From Paenibacillus sp. MAEPY2 (GTDB lineage: Bacteria; Bacillota; Bacilli; Paenibacillales; Paenibacillaceae), in NCBI RefSeq assembly GCF_000499205.1, contig NZ_AWUK01000037.1, forward strand, positions 113,725 to 177,724: a DNA stretch of 64,000 bases, in the 5' to 3' direction. The notes under the pieces were generated by a model. The model was not told where the DNA came from, made no database searches, and saw only the letters and a program-made list of their open reading frames with translations. Made by a program: the position numbers and the translations under genes. Shown here piece by piece: positions 51,830 to 60,846 of this stretch (positions are counted from its first letter, which is position 1; every line of letters begins with the position of its first letter).

Positions 51830-52375
51830 ATGGAAGATCAATGGAGAATTGCAACATATAATCCTGCTTGGAGGCAAATGTTTTTCGAAACCGGGGTGAG
51901 ATTAAGAGAGGCGTTGGGAGAGACGGCTGTACGAATTGACCATGTCGGATCAACTTCCATCGTCGGAATGGATGCCAAACCGATCATAGATATACAAATT
52001 TCCGTATCCAATCACGAAGAATTGCCTAACTACAAACAAGAAATCGAAGCGGCCGGCTTCGTATATAGAGAAGAAAATCCGGATAAAACCAAGCGGTATT
52101 TTCGTGAAGTACCAGGAAGCAGGAGAACACATGTACACATAAGACAAGCAGGGAGTTTCTCTGAGCAGATGAACTTGCTTTTTAGAGATTATTTGAGAGT
52201 ACATCCAGAGGATCGATTGAAATATGCAGAAGAGAAGCACCGGCTTATGGCATTATACAAGGACCAGCGTCCAAAATACGTGGAAGGCAAAGGACCGATG
52301 GTGTGGAACATATTAGAGAAGGCTCATATATGGTCCCAAGAAATCGGATGGCAACCGGCAAAATCTGATGCATAG
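51830..52375 (+). CDS. GrpB (UPF0157)-family protein
   Basis: A 181-residue nucleotidyltransferase-fold protein of the GrpB family. RIDHVGSTSIVGMDAKPIIDIQI is the diagnostic block, with TKRYFREVPGSRRTHVHI and FRDYLRVHPEDRLKY following. A role in coenzyme or nucleotide transfer has been proposed for the family, but none is shown. GGGAGG precedes ATG 51830. It lies 21 nt behind the GNAT gene, probably in one operon. Confidence 0.88.
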   Translation: MEDQWRIATYNPAWRQMFFETGVRLREALGETAVRIDHVGSTSIVGMDAKPIIDIQISVSNHEELPNYKQEIEAAGFVYREENPDKTKRYFREVPGSRRTHVHIRQAGSFSEQMNLLFRDYLRVHPEDRLKYAEEKHRLMALYKDQRPKYVEGKGPMVWNILEKAHIWSQEIGWQPAKSDA

Positions 52376-52416
52376 GAACATTAAACGAATACAGGCAACC
52401 TAATGGGAGTGGTGAG

Positions 52417-52839
52417 ATGAACATTGGAAGAAAGCTGCTGACGACTGTTCTAACCATCATTAGTTTTACTTTAATTGCAAGTATAATATCCATGAATGAA
52501 TCCTACAGCTTTGATTTTTATATTATTGCTTATTTTGTATTTGCGACTCCCCTGATCTTATTTATCGGTCTACCTTTATCCCTATTGCTGGACTATCTGT
52601 TGAGCCGAATTCAATTCGCCAATTATGTCTTGTATCTAACTACGAGGATACTTGGCTATGGATGTGCTGGAGTACTAGGGATGTATATCTATTATTTGCT
52701 CATGGGTGCTGGTGAAGAAATTTTGAATTTCAAAGAGACATTAATCTTGACTTTATTTGGCGTCATGGCTGCTATACTGTTTGTACTGGTCGATCTGGGA
52801 ATGGAAGGTTTGTTAAAGGTGCGAAAACGGAAGACCTAG
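52417..52839 (+). CDS. Small four-helix membrane protein
   Basis: A 140-residue protein with four hydrophobic segments (about 7-24, 32-56, 68-90 and 101-124) and a basic C-terminus (KVRKRKT). No family recognised. GGGAGTGGTGAG precedes ATG 52417. It is probably cotranscribed with the genes around it. Confidence 0.65.
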   Translation: MNIGRKLLTTVLTIISFTLIASIISMNESYSFDFYIIAYFVFATPLILFIGLPLSLLLDYLLSRIQFANYVLYLTTRILGYGCAGVLGMYIYYLLMGAGEEILNFKETLILTLFGVMAAILFVLVDLGMEGLLKVRKRKT

Positions 52840-52885
52840 TTATATCAAGTGCTGATTTAATATTATTTTTCAGGAGGAAAATTAG

Positions 52886-53413
52886 ATGCCAACCCACTGT
52901 GCACTTCTTGTAATCGATGTTCAGGTAGCCATGTTCGATGAATCAGATCCCGTATATCAAGGGGACTTATTGCTTCAGAGAATACAACACGTCATTGCCA
53001 AGGCTCGGCAAAAAGGTCACTCCGTCATCTACATTCAACATAGCGAAGGAGCAGGGAGTCCCCTTGAACGTGGAACGGCAGGTTGGGCGATTCATCCGTC
53101 CATTGCGCCGATTACTGGTGACCTTGTCATTGAAAAGCAGACACCGGATTCATTTCACGAAACAGATCTGAATTTGAAATTACAAGAAAATGGAGTGACG
53201 GATCTTATTCTGACGGGCATGCAGACGGAAATATGCGTGGATACGACTTGTCGCAGAGCAAGTAGCCTTGGCTATGCAGTAACCTTAGTTCGTGATGCTC
53301 ACAGCACATGGAATTCCAACATTCTTCAAGCTGAGCAGATAATAGAACACCACAATTCGGTTCTGAGCATGTTTGCGAATGTGGTTGATAGCGAAAATGT
53401 AATGAATGGATGA
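52886..53413 (+). CDS. Isochorismatase-family cysteine hydrolase
   Basis: A 175-residue hydrolase. The catalytic triad Asp-Lys-Cys is visible: LLVIDVQVAMF (Asp), VIEKQTPDSFHET (Lys) and GMQTEICVDTTCRRA (Cys). LILTG precedes the Cys loop as usual. The family includes nicotinamidases and related amidases; the substrate is not evident. AGGAGG lies about 7 nt before ATG 52886. Confidence 0.9.
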   Translation: MPTHCALLVIDVQVAMFDESDPVYQGDLLLQRIQHVIAKARQKGHSVIYIQHSEGAGSPLERGTAGWAIHPSIAPITGDLVIEKQTPDSFHETDLNLKLQENGVTDLILTGMQTEICVDTTCRRASSLGYAVTLVRDAHSTWNSNILQAEQIIEHHNSVLSMFANVVDSENVMNG

Positions 53414-53419
53414 GATGAA

Positions 53420-53704
53420 TTGACGTTTAATAAAAGAATATTTAATCTTTCGGCTTGGATTGCCGTGTTAGCTGTGATCTTTATTCCAGGAACGGCCTAT
53501 ACGGAGGGGACTTTACGAACAGAGTATGGTTTTCCTTTGCGATTTTTCACTGATTATCACTATAAGAAACCTGATGATACGATTTGGTTCCTTTCCACGG
53601 TATATGTGAATGCTCTTCTTTATCTGTTTAATGTCCTGTTTATATACGCTGGAATTCATGTTTTACTCTATGTAAAGAAGAGAATGACGAAGCAAAAAGA
53701 GTAG
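53420..53704 (+). CDS. Small two-helix membrane protein with TTG start
   Basis: A 94-residue protein with hydrophobic segments at about 8-25 and 60-86, the second followed by a basic tail (KKRMTKQKE). The region between (about 26-58) would lie outside. The only in-frame start is TTG 53420, 7 nt behind the hydrolase stop, with a weak GGATGAGA site. No family recognised. Confidence 0.55.
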   Translation: MTFNKRIFNLSAWIAVLAVIFIPGTAYTEGTLRTEYGFPLRFFTDYHYKKPDDTIWFLSTVYVNALLYLFNVLFIYAGIHVLLYVKKRMTKQKE

Positions 53705-53705
53705 G

Positions 53706-53736
53706 GAGCTGCGATGATCGCGGCTCTTTTATTTTT
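53706..53736 (+). terminator. Terminator
   Basis: GAGCTGCGAT pairs with ATCGCGGCTC (one G-T pair) and is followed by a T-rich tract. Confidence 0.8.
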
Positions 53737-53785
53737 ACCATATCATGGGTTATGATAGAAGGCACGAATAGAGTGGAGTGATGAT

Positions 53786-54334
53786 ATGAAACAGATTCCA
53801 ACAGGATGGAATTCAGAACGACTTTTCATTTCCGATTTGAAAGAATCTGAGATTTTCGATATCCAATCCATTGTTGATACGAGTAAATACGTGCAGGAAT
53901 GGGACGGACGAGATCATGAGCCGGATTATGTGAGAACGTGCTTTGAAGAAGGCAATCTTCCTCCTGGGGGAAGACTGGAGAACTACCGAATTCAGACCAT
54001 TCGTACGATTCAGGAAAACGAAAGTATAGGTGTGTTGAGCCTGTACCATGGCTACCCCATGGAGGATTCGGTTTACCTCGAATTTTTGTATATCCATAGT
54101 GGGACTCAGAAGCAAGGTTATGGACAAGAAATGATACATGCGTTAACTGGATTATTTTCCGAGCTTGGTTATAAGGAAATCAGAATCAACGTGGCACTCA
54201 AAAATTGGCCTGCATTACGATTTTGGACCAAATCGGGATTTGATCAGATTAGCGGGATTTACGGAGACCGTGAACATTCGGACAAGACTTTTGCCAATTT
54301 GGAACTGATCAAAACTCTTAAAACGCATGAGTAG
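53786..54334 (+). CDS. GNAT-family acetyltransferase
   Basis: A 182-residue GNAT protein. SIGVLSLYHGYPMEDSVYLE is the central beta pair, IHSGTQKQGYGQEMIHAL has the Q-x-x-G-Y-G CoA loop, and NWPALRFWTKSGF is the C-terminal motif. A promoter-like TACCA..GGGTTATGAT lies 30-50 nt upstream and resembles the promoter before the GNAT gene at 46098. Substrate unknown. Confidence 0.88.
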   Translation: MKQIPTGWNSERLFISDLKESEIFDIQSIVDTSKYVQEWDGRDHEPDYVRTCFEEGNLPPGGRLENYRIQTIRTIQENESIGVLSLYHGYPMEDSVYLEFLYIHSGTQKQGYGQEMIHALTGLFSELGYKEIRINVALKNWPALRFWTKSGFDQISGIYGDREHSDKTFANLELIKTLKTHE

Positions 54335-54351
54335 TAAAGGAGAATGGTTAA

Positions 54352-54834
54352 ATGGAATCTTTCTTTCGTTATAACTGGATCGTGCGTGAGCAATGGTTTC
54401 AGTGGTGTGAGGATGTACCGCTTGAAGAGCTGCTTCGGCCTCGAACAGGCGGGGTAGGCAATATATTGCAAACGTTTTTTCATATCATTGATGTAGAGTG
54501 GAGCTGGCTCCAAGTATTGCAGGGCAAACCGGATGGTATGGAGAACTTTGATAACTATAAAACACTTGAAGCTGTGAGACAGTTCGAGCGCAAGCTGCGA
54601 CCCGATGTGGAGACATTTGTTCTATCCTGGGACCCTGGCATGGAAAAGAGACTCTACATCGATCCTGAATTGGATAGCACCGTCGTCAAGGAATCGTGGG
54701 GAGAAGTGATGCGTCACGTGATTGCTCATGAGATTCACCATATGGGGCAATTCTCGGTATGGTCTAGAGAACTGAACAAGAAGCCTGTATCTGCCAATTT
54801 CATTGGTAAAGGACTTATTGCTCCTTATAACTAG
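54352..54834 (+). CDS. DinB-family four-helix protein
   Basis: A 160-residue DinB/YfiT-like protein. Three metal-ligand histidines fit the pattern: FFHIIDVEWSWL (first His), and HVIAHEIHHMGQFSVW (two more). Members bind a divalent metal; some are thiol transferases. ATG 54352 lies 17 nt behind the GNAT stop, after AAAGGAGAA. It probably shares an operon with the GNAT gene. Confidence 0.88.
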   Translation: MESFFRYNWIVREQWFQWCEDVPLEELLRPRTGGVGNILQTFFHIIDVEWSWLQVLQGKPDGMENFDNYKTLEAVRQFERKLRPDVETFVLSWDPGMEKRLYIDPELDSTVVKESWGEVMRHVIAHEIHHMGQFSVWSRELNKKPVSANFIGKGLIAPYN

Positions 54835-54957
54835 AGTGAGAAAAGAAAAACATCATGATTATTGCAGCAAAGCTATGCTTCAGTAGGACGAGGCGATGAG
54901 TATACTATTGCTTAATTATTGAGCGTTGTTCTAGTTCACAGAGAGGTGGCCGTGACT

Positions 54958-55824
54958 ATGACTGTTAGTATGGTGGAAAGTATAAATTGGGTCCAGTTGA
55001 ATGAAGAGATTCCCTTCCTGCTAGAAAAACCATACAAGATGCTACCCCTGTCACCAGGGCTTGAAGCGGACGTTGTGAAGATCGAATGTGCTGACCGCTC
55101 TTACGTGTTAAAGGTATGGAATAAGGACTCCAGACCCGATATTGGCAATCAATACAGACTTTTATCTGAACTTTATCAGAGTGGAATACACGTTTCCAAG
55201 CCCTACGGTTGGGGCACTGACAAAGATCAGAATCAAGTTTTACTAACCAGTTATGATGGAGAGCCTATAGCCAAGTTAAGCAAAAACAAGCTGGAGCATT
55301 TAGCTAAAATGTTAGTTCAAATCCATGGTTATGATATACATACTATCAATAACGCGGAGGCAAATTTCATACCTCAATATGACTTCATTGGCTATTTCTT
55401 TCCCTCCATTGAACTTCATGAGGATATCCATCAGATTTTAATGACCCTTCTTCAACGGATTAAGCTTAGACAGGATACATTGATCCACGGTGATTATAAC
55501 CTGGGAAATATTCTGGAGGCAGGTGATCAATATGCGATTATCGATTGGACGAATGGTCAGCACGGTGATCCCAGATACGATATGGCGTGGTCCATTTTTT
55601 TGATGACGATCTATACGGGGGAAAGAAACGGTAAGATGTACAGTACTCTATTCAAGAGTCTGACGGAATACATACCAGACGATGCGGAGATTTTTGAAGC
55701 TATGGCTTGTTTGCGCTGGATTCTATTAAAGCGAGTGTCTAATGTTCCTATGGGCCCGGGTGTGCTGCAGCGGATTAAAAAGATTATTGGCAGTAATTCA
55801 TTTTTAAATGATGAACTGCTGTAG
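54958..55824 (+). CDS. Aminoglycoside phosphotransferase (APH)-family kinase
   Basis: A 288-residue small-molecule kinase. The Brenner-type catalytic loop LIHGDYNLGNILEAG and the metal-binding AIIDWTNGQHGDPRYDMAW are intact, and the N-lobe has YVLKVWNKD with the expected ATP-contact Lys. The family phosphorylates aminoglycosides, choline, fructosamines or homoserine; nothing here fixes the substrate, and resistance should not be assumed. ATG 54958 is 8 nt behind AGAGGTGG; GTG 54952 is an alternative. Nothing notable lies in 54835-54957. Confidence 0.83.
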   Translation: MTVSMVESINWVQLNEEIPFLLEKPYKMLPLSPGLEADVVKIECADRSYVLKVWNKDSRPDIGNQYRLLSELYQSGIHVSKPYGWGTDKDQNQVLLTSYDGEPIAKLSKNKLEHLAKMLVQIHGYDIHTINNAEANFIPQYDFIGYFFPSIELHEDIHQILMTLLQRIKLRQDTLIHGDYNLGNILEAGDQYAIIDWTNGQHGDPRYDMAWSIFLMTIYTGERNGKMYSTLFKSLTEYIPDDAEIFEAMACLRWILLKRVSNVPMGPGVLQRIKKIIGSNSFLNDELL

Positions 55825-55880
55825 TATTGTCCTAAACTGTCCTTCACTGCATACCTATGGTATAGAGGAGCGTGATAGGT

Positions 55881-56228
55881 ATGGAACAGAAGGTGCAAAC
55901 CTATTTTGAACTGAAACAGCAGCAAAAAGAAATTGAACAACGACTATCTGTGTTACGAGATGAGATTGTCGGGTATTGTGAGGAGCAGGGTGTCTATGAG
56001 ACGCAAGTTGGCGGATACGCTGTGAAAACGGTGCTTCAGCACCGCAAGGAATATGATGATCAGAAGCTGTACGCATCCCTTCCCGATCCGGACATCTGGC
56101 GACTGCTGTCCAAGGTGGACAGTCATAAGCTGAAAAGCCTGATCAAACTGAACATACTCACTGAGGAGCAGATTAGTCCAGCTTGTACGGTGAAGCCGGT
56201 AACATTATTACAGGTGGACAAGTTGTAA
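55881..56228 (+). CDS. Hypothetical coiled-coil protein
   Basis: A 115-residue soluble protein. Residues 3-30 (QKVQTYFELKQQQKEIEQRL) predict a coiled coil. The rest (GGYAVKTVLQHRKEYDDQ, LPDPDIWRLLSKVDSHKL) is mixed. The layout recalls small phage- or plasmid-type accessory proteins, but no family is recognised. GAGGAG is 10 nt before ATG 55881. Confidence 0.65.
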   Translation: MEQKVQTYFELKQQQKEIEQRLSVLRDEIVGYCEEQGVYETQVGGYAVKTVLQHRKEYDDQKLYASLPDPDIWRLLSKVDSHKLKSLIKLNILTEEQISPACTVKPVTLLQVDKL

Positions 56229-56665
56229 CCCTTCGCATGCCATTAGATATTAACTATTCTATAATCGATATTACAAAGCACCTTCCACGGCATATTGCTC
56301 TGTTGCCATCATCGACGGAATACGGAGGTGTTTTTGTTTTTGCGTGGAAGCGAAAGCTGGCTACAGCCGAAGGAGCCGTTCTGGAGTATCATTAAGGAGT
56401 AGCAGTCATACTTTCTTTGTCATTCGCACATATATGCCAACGCTCCCCGAGGAGCTGATTGAATCGGTCACGATGTGGCCGGTTTTTTTGTTGTATGCAA
56501 AATTGTGTGCCAATTTCAGCCGGGCGTTTTAAGGCATCTGTAAGCATAGGCCTGATTCAGTGCCGTAATGAAAGTAAGTGAATTGCTTTAAACCGTTATA
56601 CAAGTGTTTTATATGTTATAATCTGTAATTAATTCATGTACCATCTTTGATAAGGAGGGGAGAAA
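56229..56665. other. Long intergenic stretch with one terminator
   Basis: The first 230 nt hold only a doubtful open frame (to 56395) without a start signal. A terminator lies at 56462-56489. The remainder is AT-rich and leads into the purine site at 56651. Nothing else recognised. Confidence 0.5.
56462..56489 (+). terminator. Rho-independent terminator
   Basis: A stem of about 10 bp (56462-56471 with 56475-56484, two G-T pairs) has a 3-nt loop and is followed by seven T. Confidence 0.8.
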
Positions 56666-56871
56666 ATGAAGATCAAGTACTTGGCTATTGTTGCGATCAA
56701 TTTGGCGGTAAAGATCTAACAGCCAGCGGATTGGTAGAAAATCTGGGTACGCCTTTTCGGGATATTAAGCAAGCATCGGGTCCGAAATATCTGGAGAATG
56801 AAGACTTTCCTATCCCTGTCCATATTCAATGGAATGAAGATCAGCAAGAGACTGTATATCTTCAAGAGTAG
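56666..56871 (+). pseudogene. Small ORF whose start is out of frame
   Basis: An ideal AAGGAGGGG site precedes ATG 56666, but that frame stops after 17 codons (MKIKYLAIVAINLAVKI). The adjacent frame is open to 56871 and looks protein-like (DQVLGYCCDQFGGKDLTASG ... FPIPVHIQWNEDQQETVYLQE) yet has no good start. One extra A after the ATG would give MKDQVLGYCC and a protein of about 69 residues. A TTG at 56647 would have no site. Family unknown. Confidence 0.45.
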
Positions 56872-56898
56872 TAGAACGATGAGTTGAGGAGATGGACC

Positions 56899-57447
56899 AT
56901 GAAGAACAAAATCATTTCGATCATACTTGCCATCTGGGTATTGATGATTGTGATCAGTGTGGTTCTGCTATTTCTGCCCAGAACGATTCATCTTGATGGA
57001 GAGGCTGTAAAATATCGGTTGGGAGAAGACAACAAGGAACCAGAGCAAACGGTTCATATCAACATGGATGGCAAGCGTTATCTAACGACCTCGGGTGATT
57101 ACATATTCAGAGGAACCATTGATATTGAAGGTGAACCTTTACCCGTACCTGAAGATCAAAAGAGGCTCGAAATTCGTTTTCACGAGGGATACGGATTGAT
57201 GGAATACATCATTTCTGAAAATGAGAAAACGGATATCTTCGTATTCGGAACACTATTCGTAGATCGTGCATTCAGCAAACTCACCATCGCCATTTCGGAG
57301 GAGGATTCAAGCGGAGAGCAGAACAGTAAAAGCTGGAGCTCCGAAGATGGTCTTATGCTATCCATGCCCGCAACGAATCGTTCCGAAGCCATTCAGCTCT
57401 CCAATGAACTGATGGAAAACTATCTCGGGGGCTATACATTAAAATGA
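56899..57447 (+). CDS. Membrane-anchored extracytoplasmic protein
   Basis: A 182-residue protein. An N-terminal hydrophobic helix (IISIILAIWVLMIVISVVLLFL, about residues 4-26) is followed by a beta-rich, acidic domain (RTIHLDGEAVKYRLG, YIFRGTIDIEGE, IFVFGTLFVDRAF). It probably sits outside the membrane. No family recognised. GAGGAGATGG lies just before ATG 56899, better than TTG 56884. A strong terminator follows. Confidence 0.7.
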   Translation: MKNKIISIILAIWVLMIVISVVLLFLPRTIHLDGEAVKYRLGEDNKEPEQTVHINMDGKRYLTTSGDYIFRGTIDIEGEPLPVPEDQKRLEIRFHEGYGLMEYIISENEKTDIFVFGTLFVDRAFSKLTIAISEEDSSGEQNSKSWSSEDGLMLSMPATNRSEAIQLSNELMENYLGGYTLK

Positions 57448-57462
57448 AAAAATTAAATAAAA

Positions 57463-57528
57463 CAGGCAAGTCTTTACCTTGGAGGTTGGATCGTTATCTC
57501 CTTGTGTAAATGACATGCCTTTTTTTTT
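57463..57528 (+). terminator. Terminator with internal hairpin
   Basis: The outer stem AGGCAAGTCTTTAC pairs with GTAAATGACATGCCT with two mismatches or bulges. An inner GGAG/CTCC sits in the loop, and a run of nine T follows. Confidence 0.85.
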
Positions 57529-57747
57529 ATTTATGCTGCAAACTCCAGTTTTGCATCCCATGATGAATGTTTAATAGCGTTTACATTGAAATTCAAAGTG
57601 AAACGTCGAAATTAACTGAATTCTCCTCTTAAAATGATCGATCTGCCGTTGATTAAGTATGCCAAATGTGGACTCGATTTTATAAGCTTATTCTGTAGAC
57701 CGCAGGCTTTTGGACTATACCAAAATAAAGGATAAAGGAGAGTTTTT

Positions 57748-58923
57748 GTGAACCCGAACACAATGGCGAAAGAACGCCTGCCCTGGTCGGCACTGCTCGC
57801 TTTGGCCATGGCTGGATTTATATGCATTCTTACAGAAAGCTTGCCAGCGGGGCTGCTGCCGCAAATAGCACAAGATCTGGAGATCAGGGAAGGTTTGGCT
57901 GGCCAGCTCGTCACATTATATGCGGTGGGATCTCTTCTGGCAGCGATTCCCTTGACGACAGCTACACGTGGATGGAGACGCAGGCCACTGTTGCTTTTAT
58001 GTATTCTTGGTTTTCTGATTTTCAACACGATTACGGCTGTATCTTCGGTATATGGTTTGACCCTTGCTGCCCGTTTTATGGCGGGTGTATCTGCTGGTGT
58101 ATTGTGGGGAATGACAGCGGGTTACGCACGCCGGATGGTTTCAGGCTCGTTAAAGGGAAAAGCGATGGCTGTTGCTATGGTAGGCACACCGCTCGCGCTT
58201 GCATTAGGCGTTCCATTGGGAACCTTTTTGGGCAATTACGCAGGATGGCGCCTTATTTTCGGAACTGTCTCATTATTAACGGTAGTGCTTGTATTGTGGG
58301 TGCTCTGGAAAGTACCTGACTATGAAGGGGAGCCTGCCCGTCATCAGCTTGCGCTTCATCGGATTTTTGTTATACCGGGAGTCCGTCCCATATTGTTTGT
58401 CGTTCTGACCTGGGTACTGGCCCATAACATTCTGTATACGTATATTTCACCTTATCTGGGCGAGACGATGCTGTCGAAACGGGTGGATCTCGTTCTGATG
58501 ATCTTTGGAGTGACTTCGATGATCGGTATATGGTTTACTGGACTGTGGATTGACCGTTATATGAGGGTATTGGTCCTGATCAGTCTAGTCATATTTGCAC
58601 TGGCATCTCTGGCCATGGGGATATTCATTCATCAACCATTCATCATCATCCTTGGAGTGATCGCCTGGGGACTTACATTTGGAGGGGCGGCTACGTTGCT
58701 GCAGACTGCCATGGCGCAGGCCGGGGGCAATAGTGCCGATCTCGCTCAATCCATGCTGGTGACAGCGTGGAATTTGGGAATTGGGGGAGGCGGGATCGTC
58801 GGAGCTGTCCTTTTGGATCAGATGGGAGCTCGTTTTCTGCCGATTTCCTTAATCCTCTTGCTGGTTCTGGCTCTGATCGTGGCTTGGTCCGCCAGAAAGC
58901 ATGGTTTTCCTAAGTCTGATTAA
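57748..58923 (+). CDS. MFS transporter, DHA1-type exporter
   Basis: A 391-residue, 12-helix membrane protein. The N-terminal half has ESLPAGLLPQIAQDL in helix 1 and GVSAGVLWGMTAGYARRM in helix 4. The helix 2-3 loop carries TATRGWRRRPLL, a variant of MFS motif A. GTPLALALGVPLGTFLGNYAGWR is motif C-like, as in arabinose- or chloramphenicol-type exporters (AraJ/YdhP). Substrate unknown. The start is GTG 57748 with AAAGGAGA upstream. The remaining 57529-57747 shows nothing recognisable. Confidence 0.88.
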   Translation: MNPNTMAKERLPWSALLALAMAGFICILTESLPAGLLPQIAQDLEIREGLAGQLVTLYAVGSLLAAIPLTTATRGWRRRPLLLLCILGFLIFNTITAVSSVYGLTLAARFMAGVSAGVLWGMTAGYARRMVSGSLKGKAMAVAMVGTPLALALGVPLGTFLGNYAGWRLIFGTVSLLTVVLVLWVLWKVPDYEGEPARHQLALHRIFVIPGVRPILFVVLTWVLAHNILYTYISPYLGETMLSKRVDLVLMIFGVTSMIGIWFTGLWIDRYMRVLVLISLVIFALASLAMGIFIHQPFIIILGVIAWGLTFGGAATLLQTAMAQAGGNSADLAQSMLVTAWNLGIGGGGIVGAVLLDQMGARFLPISLILLLVLALIVAWSARKHGFPKSD

Positions 58924-58967
58924 GACCAGCTGTTACATGGTGAGCGCCAATAAGGAGATTATGAAAG

Positions 58968-59014
58968 AGGCTGTGCCATGAAGAAATAATTCTTCGTAAG
59001 GCACAGCCTTTTTT
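58968..59014. terminator. Terminator between convergent MFS and Lrp genes
   Basis: AGGCTGTGCC pairs with GGCACAGCCT with a GAAGAA/TTCTTC inner hairpin and is followed by six T. Confidence 0.88.
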
Positions 59015-59059
59015 ATTAGCTTGGAGGATCAGCTGCTCGTTCGTCTACAGTACACCCGT

Positions 59060-59500
59060 TTACAGCATATTCGTTCCCTCGATCCAATTCTTATGTGCAA
59101 TAGGTGAGGACATCGCGATGAGGGTGGTGTAGGTACCGTATTGATCGCATCGGTCTCCAAATGCTTCAAGACCAGCAATCGAATCCGTCATAATTTTCAA
59201 CAGGTAATTATGCTCTCCGCTCACGCGGTGGCATTCGACCACTTCGGGTGACGAGCGGCAAAAATCAAGAAAGGCATGACATTCCCTTGTCCGAAACAGA
59301 AGATAGGACGTACTCGACCTCCCCACATTTTGTGGAGAAATGACTGTACGGTACGCCTCAATCACTCCGCTTTCTTCCATTCGTTTCACGCGTTCCGTTA
59401 CGGCCGGTTGAGACAACCCTACCAGTTTGCCCAATTCGGTCATGGATAGCCTTGCTTGGTTTTGCAAATGGAAGAGGATATTGGTATCGATTTGGTCCAT
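59060..59500 (-). CDS. Lrp/AsnC-family regulator
   Basis: A 146-residue regulator. The N-terminal HTH is DTNILFHLQNQARLSMTELG..VGLSQPAVTERVKRMEESGVI in outline, and the C-terminal RAM/AsnC effector domain has VVECHRVSGEHNYLLKIMTDS. It binds DNA as a dimer or octamer, usually in response to an amino acid. AAAAGGAGGT precedes ATG 59500. It is divergent from the serine hydrolase gene (170 nt), which may be its target. Confidence 0.9.
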   Translation of the reverse strand: MDQIDTNILFHLQNQARLSMTELGKLVGLSQPAVTERVKRMEESGVIEAYRTVISPQNVGRSSTSYLLFRTRECHAFLDFCRSSPEVVECHRVSGEHNYLLKIMTDSIAGLEAFGDRCDQYGTYTTLIAMSSPIAHKNWIEGTNML

Positions 59501-59670
59501 GAGACGACCTCCTTTTAAATTATAGGATATGGTGTGTAAATACCTTTATATTCATTGGAAATTGATCCGCATAACTTAATCGCCTTATGTAACAACGATG
59601 AAATCACTTATATAATAAACACACTTACTATAAATAATCAAGCGGGTAGCGCCTGGAGAGGAAGAGAAGT

Positions 59671-60846
59671 ATGTCAGACAAAGATATGAAGTTTAATCCT
59701 GCATTTGTAGAAGAAGTGATTAACCGGACGTTGGCAGAAAAAAGAATTGTGGGTTCCGTTGTTCAGATTGTCTGGAAAGGGGAGTTAGTTTATAACAGCG
59801 CTGCGGGCCTTGCTGACCGGGAGAAAAACAAATCCATGGAGCAAAATGCACTATTCAGATATGCATCCGTAACTAAACCGATTGTATCCACAGCTGCCAT
59901 GGTGCTGATATCCCAAGGTAAATTAAAGCTTGATGATCTGGTCGCCAAATGGCTGCCAGAATTTCGCCCCAAACAGCCAAATGGGGCAGTTGCCTCCATG
60001 ACGGTTCATCATCTGATGACACATACGGCGGGGTTAACGTATCGTTTCTTTCAGGAGAACGGGGGAACGTACGAACTTGCCGGAGTATCAGATGGGATGG
60101 ATATCGCTGGGATTACGCTGGAACAAAATGTGTTGAGGATTGCCTCTGCTCCGCTGCTGTATGAGCCCGGGACCCTGTGGAGATATTCGATTGCAACGGA
60201 TATACTCGGAGCAGTCATTGAGAAGGTGACCGGGATGTCACTCCGAGAGGCGGTACAACTGCTCGTGACTCATCCATTGGGCATGAAGGACACGGATTTT
60301 GTTGCTGTAGATTCGAAAAGAATGACAGCTGCCTATGAGGACAATTCCGACAGTTCTGGGCAACCACGTCGCTTGCGTGATGAGGACCATGTTTCTTTTA
60401 TTGAAGGAACGGCGGGCTTCCGTCTTGCTCCAGAAAGATACCTTGATTCATCGGCCTATCCCTCGGGTGGTGCGGGGATGATAGGAAGTGCAGGAGACTT
60501 TCTTGTATTGCTTGAAACACTGCGTCAAGGTGGAGGTTCGCTTCTTCCCAAAGCGCTGGTCACCGATATGACGACCAATCAGATTGGCGATCTTACGATG
60601 CCTTATTGGCCGGGCAGAGGATTTGGCCTGGGGTTCACGTTGCTGAAAGATCCGGTCGCCGCCAACACCTCAGAGTCCCCCGGAACATGGCGCATGGGCG
60701 GAACCTATGGGCACTCGTGGTTTGTTGATCCTGCAAAAGAACTGAGCGTTGTCGCGTTCACAAATACGGCTCTGGAGGGCATGTCAGGCAGGTTCACAAC
60801 TGAACTATGCGAGGCTGTTTATGAGGGGATCGGGGGGAAGCAGTAA
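59671..60846 (+). CDS. Serine hydrolase, class C beta-lactamase fold
   Basis: A 391-residue protein of the Beta-lactamase/PBP4* (EstB-like) family. The catalytic SVTK tetrad is in FRYASVTKPIVSTAAM, the second-motif Tyr is in LWRYSIATDILG, and the third motif is probably GTYGHSWFVDP. LMTHTAGLTYRF is typical. No signal peptide is present, so an intracellular esterase or amidase is more likely than a true beta-lactamase. GGAGAGGAAGAG precedes ATG 59671. Confidence 0.88.
   Translation: MSDKDMKFNPAFVEEVINRTLAEKRIVGSVVQIVWKGELVYNSAAGLADREKNKSMEQNALFRYASVTKPIVSTAAMVLISQGKLKLDDLVAKWLPEFRPKQPNGAVASMTVHHLMTHTAGLTYRFFQENGGTYELAGVSDGMDIAGITLEQNVLRIASAPLLYEPGTLWRYSIATDILGAVIEKVTGMSLREAVQLLVTHPLGMKDTDFVAVDSKRMTAAYEDNSDSSGQPRRLRDEDHVSFIEGTAGFRLAPERYLDSSAYPSGGAGMIGSAGDFLVLLETLRQGGGSLLPKALVTDMTTNQIGDLTMPYWPGRGFGLGFTLLKDPVAANTSESPGTWRMGGTYGHSWFVDPAKELSVVAFTNTALEGMSGRFTTELCEAVYEGIGGKQ

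Noticed and set aside
56183..56395. 70-codon plus-strand frame overlapping the end of the coiled-coil gene
   Set aside because: It has no ribosome site, it overlaps the upstream gene, and its translation resembles no protein type I know.
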